From assembly GCA_023426125.1 (NCBI GenBank), contig JAFABI010000056.1:26803-90802 (forward strand): 64,000 nt of DNA, read 5' to 3'. Below are positions 52,969 to 61,012 of this stretch, one piece after another. Both the position numbers and the translations under genes were made by a program. The notes under the pieces are model-generated. The model worked only from the letters and a program-made list of their open reading frames with translations, did no database searches and was not told where the DNA came from. Source of the stretch: Bacillota bacterium (GTDB taxonomy: Bacteria > Bacillota > Clostridia > Acetivibrionales > DTU013). The stretch's first letter is position 1. Each line of letters starts with the position of its first letter.

Positions 52969-53613
52969 TCAATTCATGTGGTTTAGATCGACGCCGTTTA
53001 CAATCGCAAAGGATGCTGCCGCCAATACATCATGTGTATCCAGCTCTCCCGAGTCCAGCTTCAGTTTGTATTCCTGAGGCTCCATCAGCGCTCCGTTCCT
53101 TGCCGATATGGTTTTTTGCAGGCAGCAGATGAATCCGTCCTTGAAAAGCACATCACCGATGCTGGAAGTGGTCACGCTGGCTTTTGTATTGAACCCGTAA
53201 GTAACAACATTGTGTTTCATTCCCTGAAGCATTTTAATCAATTCGCTGTCGTCGACATTCACGATGGCGGTTCCTTTATCCGCCAGGAGGAGAAATATTT
53301 TTTCCATCCCTTCCGACATTGCAATCCCATCCATCCCGGTACCCTTCGAATTGCCCGGACAAATCATCACATCAAAATGCATGTCTTTTGCTAAAAACAT
53401 TTCTACATCATTCAGGTTGATCTTTAGTAAAAGGATGTCCGTGCTGTTTTTCTCCAATTCCTTAATGTATGCCTTGATCCTGTTAATATTGGCGCCAAGC
53501 AGATTTTTAGAGTCAATAACACTGATTTTTTTACCCGTGGAACTTAAAATGTTATTGATGAGATTGGCTGTCTGTAAATTACCTTCACTTCCTGCGATGC
53601 CGGCTATTAGCAT
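52969..53613 (-). CDS. Mur-ligase-like hypothetical protein
   Basis: 214 aa. MLIAGIAGSEGNLQTANLIN and SSTGKKISVIDSKNL resemble the P-loop start of Mur ligases, though the loop is not a full GKT. DVMICPGNSKGTGMDGIAMS and NVDDSELIKMLQGMKHNVVT, YGFNTKASVTTSSIG resemble the MurE central domain. The catalytic C-terminal domain is absent. Start ATG 53613 has GGAGGTT upstream. Role unknown; possibly linked to spore cortex in sporulating Clostridia. Confidence 0.7.
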   Translation of the reverse strand: MLIAGIAGSEGNLQTANLINNILSSTGKKISVIDSKNLLGANINRIKAYIKELEKNSTDILLLKINLNDVEMFLAKDMHFDVMICPGNSKGTGMDGIAMSEGMEKIFLLLADKGTAIVNVDDSELIKMLQGMKHNVVTYGFNTKASVTTSSIGDVLFKDGFICCLQKTISARNGALMEPQEYKLKLDSGELDTHDVLAAASFAIVNGVDLNHMN

Positions 53614-53694
53614 TTTAACCTCCATGTCATATCCCCAACGTACCAGATAAAATTCTCAATTTTATATTGTCTTTTTTTCATATTTTTTATGTGT

Positions 53695-53945
53695 TTATTC
53701 TTTCTTTTTCTGGCGGCCGTCAAAATCCATATAAAAATCCTCCCGCAGGATTAGTTCTGAAACAGGTACCAGCCTGTAGCCCATGTTTTTGATGGCATCA
53801 ATAATTTCCGGCAAAATTGCGGCTGTATGGGCTGTATCATTGTGAAACAGTATGATGGAACCGGGGTCCAATCTGGTGACCACACGGTTTTTGATCTCCC
53901 CGACACCGATGTCCGGCTTCCAGTCCAGGCTGTCTGCCATTGAGA
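53695..53945 (-). pseudogene. Polysaccharide deacetylase, C-terminal fragment cut by an integrated element
   Basis: About 83 codons of the end of a NodB-fold polysaccharide deacetylase: DSLDWKPDI, then TRLDPGSIILFHNDTAHTAA and NMGYRLVPVSELILREDFY. The N-terminal NodB motifs are absent from the window. The fragment starts exactly where the serine recombinase gene runs into it, as expected if the element inserted in the gene. The remaining part should lie beyond the right edge. Confidence 0.75.
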
Positions 53946-55615
53946 TAATTATGCTTAAGTCTCTCCGAAGCATCCACGCCGGCAATAAAGTCGTGGATGG
54001 ACATCCGGACGCTTACCTCCACCTTATCCTTCCATACCTTTATTTCGCTGATGATTTGCGCAAGCATCATCTTCCTTTTTTCGGCATTCCCCCTGTCGAA
54101 TTCCTCTTTCCATACCGGGATGAGCTTTTGCAGCGAGACCATGTCTTCAACCTCTATTTTCTTCGTTTCAATGACCTTATGCAGCTTCTCCATTTTCTCC
54201 TGTAGTTCACGTTTCTTATTTTCTGTTTCATCGATGAGCTTTGCCAGGGTGTCCTTTTTAAACTCGCTTTTCCCAAGAATGCAATTAACAACTTCGTTTT
54301 CATACACCCCAAGTTTTTTCTCATATTCTTCCAGTTCTTTTCGCATTCTTTTCAATAGAACCTGGTCATTCTCCATATTCCTGGCTTTCAGCTTTACGAT
54401 TTCCTTTTCAAGATCGACCAGCTTCAACCTTTCCAGGAATTTATAGACCTCATTCAGAACTGTATTTTCAATTTTATCCCTGCCATAGGTATACTGGCCT
54501 GAGCAGTCAAGATTGCCACAGGCTTTTCCGCTGCACCTATAAACCGGGGTAGTGATGTTGTTTACCGTCCCGTCTTTTCTTGTCCATGACTTTTTGCTGT
54601 AGCTGGTGGATAAAGCAGCTCCGCAGTGGCCGCATTTTATAAAGCCGATAAACAGCAGCGGGCTTTTCGTCTGCAGCGGATAGCTTGAATAGTCCATGTT
54701 TTCGGCTTTATAGCGTTCCGGCGTTCTCATGTTCCTTACAAGCTGTACTTTATTCCATATGCTTTCGGGAACGATGGTCAGGGGCTCGTTGGGCTTCTCC
54801 GAAAGAATCCAGTCGGCGGGCCTCTGCCTCCCGCTCTTGTTGCCTTTAAACGAAGTTTTGCCATAGGTAATATAGCCCTTGTAAATCGGATTCCGCAGCA
54901 TATAGTTGGTCACGGACAGCGCCCATTTTTCGCCCTTCCTGGGTTTAATGCCGTTCTCATTCAGGTATTGCGCGATGCGCAGGCCCCCATAGCCCTGTTC
55001 ATAGGCAAGTCTGTACACCGTCCGCACGACCTTGCTTTCTTCCTCGTCGATTTCAAGCCTTTTCAGTTCCCTGCCCTTCCTGTTTTCCACGCCGGATTTT
55101 ACAAGCTTATAGCCGTATGGCGCGACGCCACCCCGGAAGATGCCCTCCTTGACCATCTGGGAATGCTTCTCATCTACCCGGATGGAGGTCTTTTCGCTTT
55201 CACCCCCGGACTGCCAGTAGCGGATATAATTGAGCAGCTTGTCAACCCTGCTGTCGAAGCGCTGCTGCCCCTCTTTGACCGACCATACCTGAATTCCCTT
55301 CTTATCCAGCCATTCAACGATAAAAGGCGTTTCATCCTCTTTCCTGCCCAGTCTGTCAAACATGAACACCAACAAGATATCAAATTTCTTTTTTTCGGCA
55401 TCGATTTTCAGTTGCTGCAATACATCCCTTTTTTCAGCGGAAAGCTTATACCCCGAAACGCCTTTCTCCGAATATTCGAAAACCAGCTCCCAGTTTTTCA
55501 TGCTATCGATAAATTCTCTGCACGCCGTCTTTTGCATCGGGATGTCGTCCCCATCCACCTGCATTTTTGTTGAGACCCTGTATAAACAGGCAACCCTGAA
55601 CTTTTGTATTTCCAT
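53837..55615 (-). CDS. Large serine recombinase (site-specific integrase)
   Basis: 592 aa. Resolvase domain at the N-terminus with the catalytic Ser in LYRVSTKMQVDGDD (about residue 15), then FMFDRLGRKEDETPF. Recombinase domain and zinc ribbon follow (FIGFIKCGHCGAALSTSYSK; YRCSGKACGNLDCSGQYTYG, about 322-370) and a coiled coil (about 390-490). The last ~40 codons run into the deacetylase in another frame, so the natural C-terminus probably lies near the element end. Cuts and joins att sites to insert or excise the element. ATG 55615. Confidence 0.93.
   Translation of the reverse strand: MEIQKFRVACLYRVSTKMQVDGDDIPMQKTACREFIDSMKNWELVFEYSEKGVSGYKLSAEKRDVLQQLKIDAEKKKFDILLVFMFDRLGRKEDETPFIVEWLDKKGIQVWSVKEGQQRFDSRVDKLLNYIRYWQSGGESEKTSIRVDEKHSQMVKEGIFRGGVAPYGYKLVKSGVENRKGRELKRLEIDEEESKVVRTVYRLAYEQGYGGLRIAQYLNENGIKPRKGEKWALSVTNYMLRNPIYKGYITYGKTSFKGNKSGRQRPADWILSEKPNEPLTIVPESIWNKVQLVRNMRTPERYKAENMDYSSYPLQTKSPLLFIGFIKCGHCGAALSTSYSKKSWTRKDGTVNNITTPVYRCSGKACGNLDCSGQYTYGRDKIENTVLNEVYKFLERLKLVDLEKEIVKLKARNMENDQVLLKRMRKELEEYEKKLGVYENEVVNCILGKSEFKKDTLAKLIDETENKKRELQEKMEKLHKVIETKKIEVEDMVSLQKLIPVWKEEFDRGNAEKRKMMLAQIISEIKVWKDKVEVSVRMSIHDFIAGVDASERLKHNYLNGRQPGLEAGHRCRGDQKPCGHQIGPRFHHTVSQ
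53930..53965. other. Predicted left attachment junction
   Basis: The deacetylase reading (SLDWKPDI) resumes at about 53945 while the recombinase domain ends just before. The exact crossover cannot be set without the other end. Confidence 0.45.
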
Positions 55616-55682
55616 GCTTCTCCACTCCTTCTTACCAGGGACATGACTTATTTCAGCGCCTTATTTTAAAAGGAACCGGTTA

Positions 55683-55994
55683 TTATAAGGCTATGCCCCT
55701 GTCCTCTGTAATCCTCTCAATGAACTGATTCGACAAAACGCCGATGATGAACTCTCCGGCTATCCCACCGTCGGATTCTGCCGTGAAGTTAAGCTGCACC
55801 CACATTTTGTATTTTTCATTGTACCTGAGCATACTGGCTCTGCCGTCCTCATAGCGTATCACTTTGTACCTGTCTCCCCCAAACTCAATAAACTCATCCA
55901 ATTTCAAAACACCGATTCTGCATTTTTCTTCTGGTATAAGTCTATGCATGGAAGATACCGGAATAGTCGCTTGGATTGCTTCCTTTCCTGTCAT
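55683..55994 (-). CDS. Hypothetical protein of the integrated element (103 aa)
   Basis: Acidic, beta-rich small protein (RIGVLKLDEFIEFGGDRYKV, MWVQLNFTAESDGGIAGEFI). No known motif. It overlaps the upstream SymE-like gene by 4 bases and lies just before the recombinase gene on the same strand, so it probably belongs to the element backbone. I do not recognise the family. Confidence 0.6.
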   Translation of the reverse strand: MTGKEAIQATIPVSSMHRLIPEEKCRIGVLKLDEFIEFGGDRYKVIRYEDGRASMLRYNEKYKMWVQLNFTAESDGGIAGEFIIGVLSNQFIERITEDRGIAL

Positions 55995-56227
55995 AGGCTT
56001 TTGTCCCTCCCGGAGAGATTCCCGCTCGCTTCTTCTTCCTTAGGACTCAGACTTACAATAAGCTCTCCGTGCCGGACAACCTTGACGCTGACTTCGCCGT
56101 CGGTGATAAACCCTGCCTTTTCAAGCCATTTTCCGCTGATGCAGAGGAGCGGCAATATATTCTCCTTCTCTGCCGACGGATAAAGACAGGTGATAGGTAT
56201 ATACCTTGTTTTCATAGGTTTTCTCAA
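55991..56227 (-). CDS. SymE-like small protein 1
   Basis: 78 aa. ILPLLCISGKWLEKAGFITD and GEVSVKVVRHGELIVSL match the SymE/AbrB-like pattern (G-x-WL-x-x-AGF-x-x-G-x-x-V-x-V-x-x-G-x-L). In E. coli SymE is an SOS-induced RNA-degrading toxin; many relatives have unknown roles. It overlaps the next gene by 4 bases. Paired with a second, related gene at 56263. Confidence 0.62.
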   Translation of the reverse strand: MRKPMKTRYIPITCLYPSAEKENILPLLCISGKWLEKAGFITDGEVSVKVVRHGELIVSLSPKEEEASGNLSGRDKSL

Positions 56228-56262
56228 CCCCTTTCAATGTAAAGTGGTGGGATTCTTACGCA

Positions 56263-56487
56263 CTAAATGGCATCCGTTAAATCAAAAGGTTTGATCTTAA
56301 GGCATCCGTTCTCCTCACGAACCATGAATTTCTTTCCTTCTGCAAATCCATGCTTCTCAAGCCACTTTCCCCGAAGGACGATACAAGGATATTCATAATA
56401 GCCGGTGGATGTTTTGCTCCTGCTGTAAGCAGTGACTTTTGATACTGTGCAAATTCTAAAATTCAAGATGAGCCCACCCCCTTTCAA
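56263..56487 (-). CDS. SymE-like small protein 2
   Basis: 74 aa. PCIVLRGKWLEKHGFAEGKK and FMVREENGCLKIKPF show the same core as its neighbour. The start TTG/ATG region near 56487 is preceded by GAAAGGGGGTG. Two diverged copies side by side may be a tandem duplication; no antisense RNA gene of the SymR kind was recognised. Confidence 0.58.
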   Translation of the reverse strand: MKGGGLILNFRICTVSKVTAYSRSKTSTGYYEYPCIVLRGKWLEKHGFAEGKKFMVREENGCLKIKPFDLTDAI

Positions 56488-56553
56488 TTACGGAAACAGG
56501 GACGCTTTTGAAAACGCCCTGCCTCCGCTATTTTTTTGAAAGGAAATATAACA

Positions 56554-56595
56554 ATAGGCGCGTGGCAGTTTTTATTCCTACACACGCGCCTATTT
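56554..56595. repeat. Perfect 12-bp hairpin AATAGGCGCGTG / CACGCGCCTATT
   Basis: 18-base loop; right side followed by TATTG. It is upstream of the SymE-like pair and could be their regulatory hairpin or part of a replication signal. Confidence 0.7.
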
Positions 56596-56643
56596 ATTGA
56601 AAAGAATACAAATATAGTCTATAATAGGCTATAGGTTGCTATG

Positions 56644-56725
56644 GGAGCTTCGCTCCGCGTGTGGTAGTTTGCGCTACCGCATGAGCCTCTGGGTGTCCCC
56701 ACACTCAGAGGTCATGGCGACCTTT
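56644..56725. repeat. Cluster of four consecutive hairpins
   Basis: GGAGC/GCTCC (56644-56656), GGTAG/CTACC (56663-56678), CCTCTGGGTGT/ACACTCAGAGG (56686-56711) and GGTC/GACC followed by TTTT (56710-56726) lie end to end. The rest of the gap 56488-56944 is AT-rich. Could be an origin, packaging signal or structured RNA of the element. Confidence 0.6.
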
Positions 56726-56944
56726 TATTAAATTTCCTAAGAAGATTATATACATAATTGGAAAGTTATTCAAGGTTTTTGTAAGAAAATATCCGCGTTT
56801 GTATTATTTAGTTTTTAACACGTTTATTCAATAATTATCTGAATCACCATTATGTGGATAATATATTAAGAATTTTGTTCCCTGGTAAATTTGTTTCTTA
56901 CTTGAACGGTACGCCTTAACGAATTAATATCTATGCCTAACATA

Positions 56945-57560
56945 TTATTCGAATTTAACCTTTTCAATCTCAAATATACTGTATAATATACTGTTAATAA
57001 TCTTGATTCCTTCTCTTAACAATTCTTGATCTAATGCTGTAATTTCATGTGCGGCTTTATTTCCAATCAGTCGGATTTTTTGTAATACCTTTGACTGAGA
57101 ATCGGATATGATACTACTTGCTCTCAACGTGTCAATTTTATCGGCCAAGTTCTTACCATTAATTGCTTTCTCATCGCATATTGCCTCAACGATTATTCTC
57201 AAACCGATAGAACATAATATATACATTTGTTGAATATATGCTACATATACTTCTGTAACTATATAACTTATGGTATTCGGGATATTTGTTAATGCTGGTA
57301 ATTCTAAATCATCCATTTTTTGCAATGGGTCTGGATATAGATGATAAAGCACTTTTTCTTCATTGTCATTATTTATATATTTAGATTCTTGTAAAAACGA
57401 AATTGAATCGCCCATCACATTTTACAATGAAGTGAGTACAAATATTTCTATCACTACGTTTTTGAATATATTCTAGTGCTATTCCATCTTTCTCTATAAC
57501 ACTATGATTTGTTTTACATCTACAACGGTTACAAAAAACTTTTTCAGCTATCCTAATCAA
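56945..57560 (-). pseudogene. DUF4145 gene with a frameshift
   Basis: From TTG 57560 (GAGGAGGG upstream) the frame reads FCNRCRCKTNH, a zinc-ribbon start, to THFIVKCDG at about 57417. The rest of the domain (GDSISFLQESKYINNDNEEK ... ITALDQELLREGIKIINSIL) continues in the next frame to 56945. The usual protein joins these as one chain, so one or two bases are lost. DUF4145 proteins are linked to restriction and defence loci; the role is unknown. Visibly AT-rich. Confidence 0.65.
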
Positions 57561-57673
57561 TTTAACCCTCCTCGTACCTTTGAAACAGTAATTCCAAATA
57601 GTCCAGCAACTACTTGTACATAAGTCGAAAATAAATGCAAGTATCCATTAATTTTTATCTTTTTATTAATCAT
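57557..57673 (-). CDS. Possible 38-residue membrane peptide
   Basis: ATG 57673 to TGA 57557: MINKKIKINGYLHLFSTYVQ and VVAGLFGITVSKV. It has a basic start and a hydrophobic core. Its stop overlaps the DUF4145 start (ATTGA), and the downstream ribosome site lies inside its end, suggesting coupled translation. No known family. Confidence 0.4.
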   Translation of the reverse strand: MINKKIKINGYLHLFSTYVQVVAGLFGITVSKVRGGLN

Positions 57674-57784
57674 ATTTTAGCTGCCTCACCTTCACGTTAA
57701 TTTATTGTTACATTATATCAATAACATATAATTGCTTTGTATTTCCATTTATTCAAAACCTCCAATTATATACATTTTATACTG

Positions 57785-58474
57785 CTAATTGTATTTAAAT
57801 CGGCACTTAGGATAGCCTGAACATCCTGTAAAACTCCCATATTTTCCTTTCCGTAGTACTAACTTACTACCACAACTAGGGCAAATACCATTTTTAATCA
57901 TACTTTCTTTGGTGTCAAGCCTGTTATGAATACCTTGAATATGCCTTTTCCTTTCTTCTTTCCCTTTAATATTTATTGAAGAAAGCATTGTAAAGATTTT
58001 CTCACGCATGTCATCAGAAATGGATTCTATTGTGTATTTACGGATAGATTTCAGAATGTTTACTGTATAAATAACCTCCGATGCAGCTTTCACCTTAAGA
58101 TCAGCTTTTGTGGTAAATGCAACAATTGATATATATGGCACAGAAGGGAAATCTTTCAGGTATGCTTTTAGTGCTTGTATATGTTCATAGTTTTGCCTGA
58201 TCGGATTATAAAGCTTTTCTTTGTGTTTATATATTATCTGTGTCCAATATTCCGCATCCTCATCACCCATGATCCATCCTTTATAATTCTTTGTTTCAAT
58301 TACAAATACACCAAAGCTGGAAACCACTACATGATCAATTTGTGTAGTTTTGCCATCTTTTTTCACCATGATATCATGAATCACTTTATACTTTTTCGGT
58401 TCAAGACGGGATAGGAGGATTGACACCGATTTTTCGCCGAAATAGCCTTTAATTCTGGGACTGAAGCGTCTCAA
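57785..58474 (-). pseudogene. NERD-domain protein, C-terminal part (5' end displaced by inversion)
   Basis: 229 codons with KIKGYFGEKSV-type start (RIKGYFGEKSVSILLS), QIDHVVVSSFGVFVIETKNY (nuclease-related domain) and a C-terminal topoisomerase-type zinc ribbon (CPSCGSKLVLRKGKYGSFTG, then CSGYPKC). Residues before RRFSPRIKG are missing at 58474. They appear on the opposite strand at 60646-60783, where joining at the 9-bp inverted repeat restores one frame. NERD proteins may act in DNA processing or defence. Confidence 0.75.
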
Positions 58475-58483
58475 TATAGAAAG
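58475..58483. repeat. Inversion junction, left (TATAGAAAG)
   Basis: Nine bases that are the exact inverse of CTTTCTATA at 60784-60792. To its left lies the cut NERD gene, to its right the cut rep gene. Confidence 0.7.
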
Positions 58484-59313
58484 TGTACTGCGACGGCCGC
58501 GAAAACATGGGCATCCATGTGCAAGTATCGGGACAGGGAATCCGATACCTTGAGACGATTAAGGACTTTGTCTGGAAAGACTTTTTCTATATGCTCATAA
58601 ACTGGTTTAATGCAGAGTACAATATATTATCCGGTGAACCTGAAGGGTTGACCCTGTATTTTGGCAACAGGCAAAGCGACATCCTGTGCAGGTTTTATGA
58701 TAAAAAGGCCCAGGAAAAAGAAAGATACCAGAAAAACAATATGGAGCTTCCCGGTCACTGGGTTAGATGCGAACTGCAATTAAAGGATGACAGGGCGCAA
58801 AACTTTGTAACCATCTATTCAGATACAAAAAACCGGAAGGATATCGGGGTATATGTCTGTGAAATCCTCAACAACTATATTCATGTCACAGACAAGGACA
58901 GCGACACAAACCGCTCCCGATGGAAGAACTGTGAAATGTGGGACAGATTTTTGAACACCTCGGAAAAACTTACCCTTACAACAAAACCAATAGAAAAGAA
59001 AGTGGAAGACGTTTATGTATGGGTAAAGCAAAGCGTTTCCCCTTCTCTTTTCGTGCTGTTTAAAGCCGCCTTCGGGGATATGGACTTCTTTCAGGAGCTT
59101 GTAAAAGAAGGCAGCCACCGCCTGTCAAAAAAGCATATCCAGATGCTTGCCGAATATGAAAACCGTCCGGCAGATATCCCGTATAGCATTGAAAGTGTAA
59201 GGCATGACCTGGAGGAAAGAAAATATACTGCAAATTGGGAAATCGCAGAACGAAACCAGGAATATCAAAAGCTGGTCAATGTCCTGAAAAATATCCATAA
59301 TAAAAAAGTATAA
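58483..59313 (+). pseudogene. Replication initiation protein (Rep_trans type), C-terminal part
   Basis: 276 codons of a rolling-circle Rep: DGRENMGIHVQVSGQGIRYL, DILCRFYDKKAQEKE, HWVRCELQLKDDRAQNF. Family members are about 330-400 aa and begin with a domain that is missing here. That domain is found on the minus strand at 60784-60927. It would nick the origin to start replication of the phage or element. The GTG at 58483 is only the first possible codon and has no real ribosome site. Confidence 0.78.
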
Positions 59314-59375
59314 AATACACCCAATGCTCTATATTCGACAAAAAGTAGTAACCCTCGGATGTTTCTTTCAATATA

Positions 59376-59482
59376 TTTAGTACCGGTGCAAATATAACTT
59401 CCCGTATAGGTTTCTGAAAGTGCAGTCCATTGCGGCCGGCATTTTTCGAAAAACGGGAAGTAATATATGCAGTGCTTCTTAG
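59376..59482. repeat. Family A element, copy 6
   Basis: TTTAGTACCGGTGCAAATAT and AACTTCCCGTATAGG on the left; GAAAAACGGGAAGTAATATA and TGCAGTGCTTCTTAG on the right. It lies inside the integrated element, and its right end supplies the stop codon of the gene at 59479. Confidence 0.78.
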
Positions 59483-59706
59483 CTATTGAGGATTTTGCCT
59501 AATGCGCTTTTGAGCGAATTATATCTGTTTGTATAATTTTCAATATATGTTGCTACCCTAAAAGGATTTGAAAATTTAACTTCATCGCTTTCAGGGTTAC
59601 TGTAGTATTCAATGATTGCCGATAAATGCATAAGTTCATCGTTTATTCCCAGAGATAAAACAGGAATAAAAAATTCATCAATTGAAAACTCGTCTTTAAC
59701 AATCAT
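59479..59706 (-). CDS. Hypothetical protein (75 aa)
   Basis: MIVKDEFSIDEFFIPVLSLG ... NPFRVATYIENYTNRYNSLK. Acidic and helical with no known motif. It overlaps the upstream gene by 4 bases, a coupled pair. Its TAA comes from the end of a family A element, so the C-terminus may have been altered by insertion. Confidence 0.5.
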   Translation of the reverse strand: MIVKDEFSIDEFFIPVLSLGINDELMHLSAIIEYYSNPESDEVKFSNPFRVATYIENYTNRYNSLKSALGKILNS

Positions 59707-60008
59707 AAATTCGTTCTCGTGAATTTCAGCGATGGAATGGATATCAGCATCGTAGCGTTACCTTTCAAGCGTTCAGTAAGTATCATAAGCTTATGGTTTA
59801 ACTGTGCTTCAAGCTTAAAGCCAGAGCAGTCCAATGTGTTTAAAGCCTTAAGATATTCATGCTTGTGTTTGATGTCATGTGCAATTTGTTGTAATTCCAG
59901 CTTTTCATCCCTTGTCAATGAAATAATCAAAATATCATACTCCCCTTCATAGTACACATATACTTGCGCTCTTTTCTCATGCTCCGGAGGCTTTCCCGCA
60001 CCTTTCAT
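59703..60008 (-). CDS. Hypothetical protein (101 aa)
   Basis: Begins MKGAGKPPEHEKRAQVYVYY, then a helix-rich middle (DEKLELQQIAHDIKHKHEYL). No known motif. First gene of a two-gene unit with the 75-aa protein, in the middle of the inverted segment. Probably an accessory gene of the prophage. Confidence 0.5.
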   Translation of the reverse strand: MKGAGKPPEHEKRAQVYVYYEGEYDILIISLTRDEKLELQQIAHDIKHKHEYLKALNTLDCSGFKLEAQLNHKLMILTERLKGNATMLISIPSLKFTRTNL

Positions 60009-60640
60009 GCTTCTGGAAAAAACGAAAAAACTGTAAAAAAAAGAAAAAAAGCAAGTTCACAATAGCCTTGACCCGTAAGGAATACGTAGGTCAAAGTCCC
60101 GTGAGAAATGACCCGCGTGCGTTTCATTTTCTACCTTAATTTGCTCCGCAGGAGGCTTAAATCAAAGACAATTAATAGCACCTTTGACCGATTGAGAAAG
60201 GCTATAATCAAAAGCTTTTTTGCTTTTTTGCTTTTTTCGGTTTTTTCGGTTTTTTCTTTTTTTCAGAAGCATTTACCTTCGGAGTGGAGCGGTAGAGGAA
60301 TACTTCCTTGTGTCGCTCAGGCGGAACGACCTTCTTCTGTGGAAATGACCCGAGAAAAGACCCATGACGCATACCTAGCGTGAATCGGAGATGGCAAGCG
60401 GGTATATCTTTGACCCTAAATCCTCTACGTTAGGACATGACCGGGACATAATTTCTAATTTCTACCTTTTCCGGCTCCCCAGGGGGGGAGGGGGCGTCGA
60501 ATCTTTGACAGTATGAGCATTGACCCTGTCATTTGCGGAGCAAATCATCCTTTTCCTTAACTGCTAAAACGGGGCGGCGAAATACACTCAATACATAGGA
60601 AGCAGTATATAAAAAGCATGATAAACCCAGAAAAAAGAAG
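60009..60640. other. Non-coding region with poly-A/poly-T palindrome and TGACC repeats
   Basis: No gene is supported. The left edge (about 60007-60054, GCTTCTGGAAAAAACG and A-runs) is the imperfect inverse of 60217-60270 (runs of TTTTTTGC and TTTTTTCGG ending TTTCAGAAGC). Between and after them the pentamer TGACC recurs at about 60069, 60109, 60184, 60347, 60415, 60439 and 60522, with the inverse GGTCA at 60091. Candidate origin or packaging region of the inovirus. Confidence 0.5.
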
Positions 60641-60645
60641 GAATA

Positions 60646-60783
60646 TTGACATTTTTGGAGAATATTACATACAAAAAATATATGGAGTTATATGCTAATG
60701 AAAGAAATCGTCTCGCTTTTAATATCGACATGGTACATTTGGGTTATCGTAATTATCGCCTTGACATTGTTGTGAACGTATTG
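60646..60783 (+). pseudogene. Displaced N-terminal part of the NERD gene
   Basis: From TTG 60646 or ATG 60682: MELYANERNRLAFNIDMVHL and YRNYRLDIVVNVLLSI, ending at the junction repeat at 60784. Read into 58474 on the minus strand the frame continues exactly as LLSI-LRRFSPRIKGYF. It is not a gene by itself. Confidence 0.6.
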
Positions 60784-60792
60784 CTTTCTATA
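60784..60792. repeat. Inversion junction, right (CTTTCTATA)
   Basis: Exact inverse of 58475-58483. Confidence 0.7.
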
Positions 60793-60927
60793 GCCGTAAC
60801 CGCCCGTCATTGGCTGGAACATTTCAAAACTGAGCCCTAAAACATCTTCAATAACACTTTTTGCCGTTACTTTTTTCCCTTCGTATTGTTTTACCGTAAA
60901 AGAGACCCAGTCTATCAATGCTTGCAT
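60784..60927 (-). pseudogene. Displaced N-terminal part of Rep
   Basis: 48 codons: MQALIDWVSFTVKQYEGKKV ... FQPMTGGYGYRK. This is the start of a Rep_trans domain (IDW-x-S-F-T). After the junction the reading no longer resembles Rep. The remainder is at 58483-59313 on the opposite strand. Joining at the repeat leaves the two Rep halves out of frame by one base with several residues missing. Confidence 0.65.
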
Positions 60928-61012
60928 TTTGAATCCCCCCGCTTTTAAGAAATTAAAAAGTCCCGTATACCCGTATAATGGTTTTTAATGTTTTGTAGGA
61001 ATTACCCCCGTA

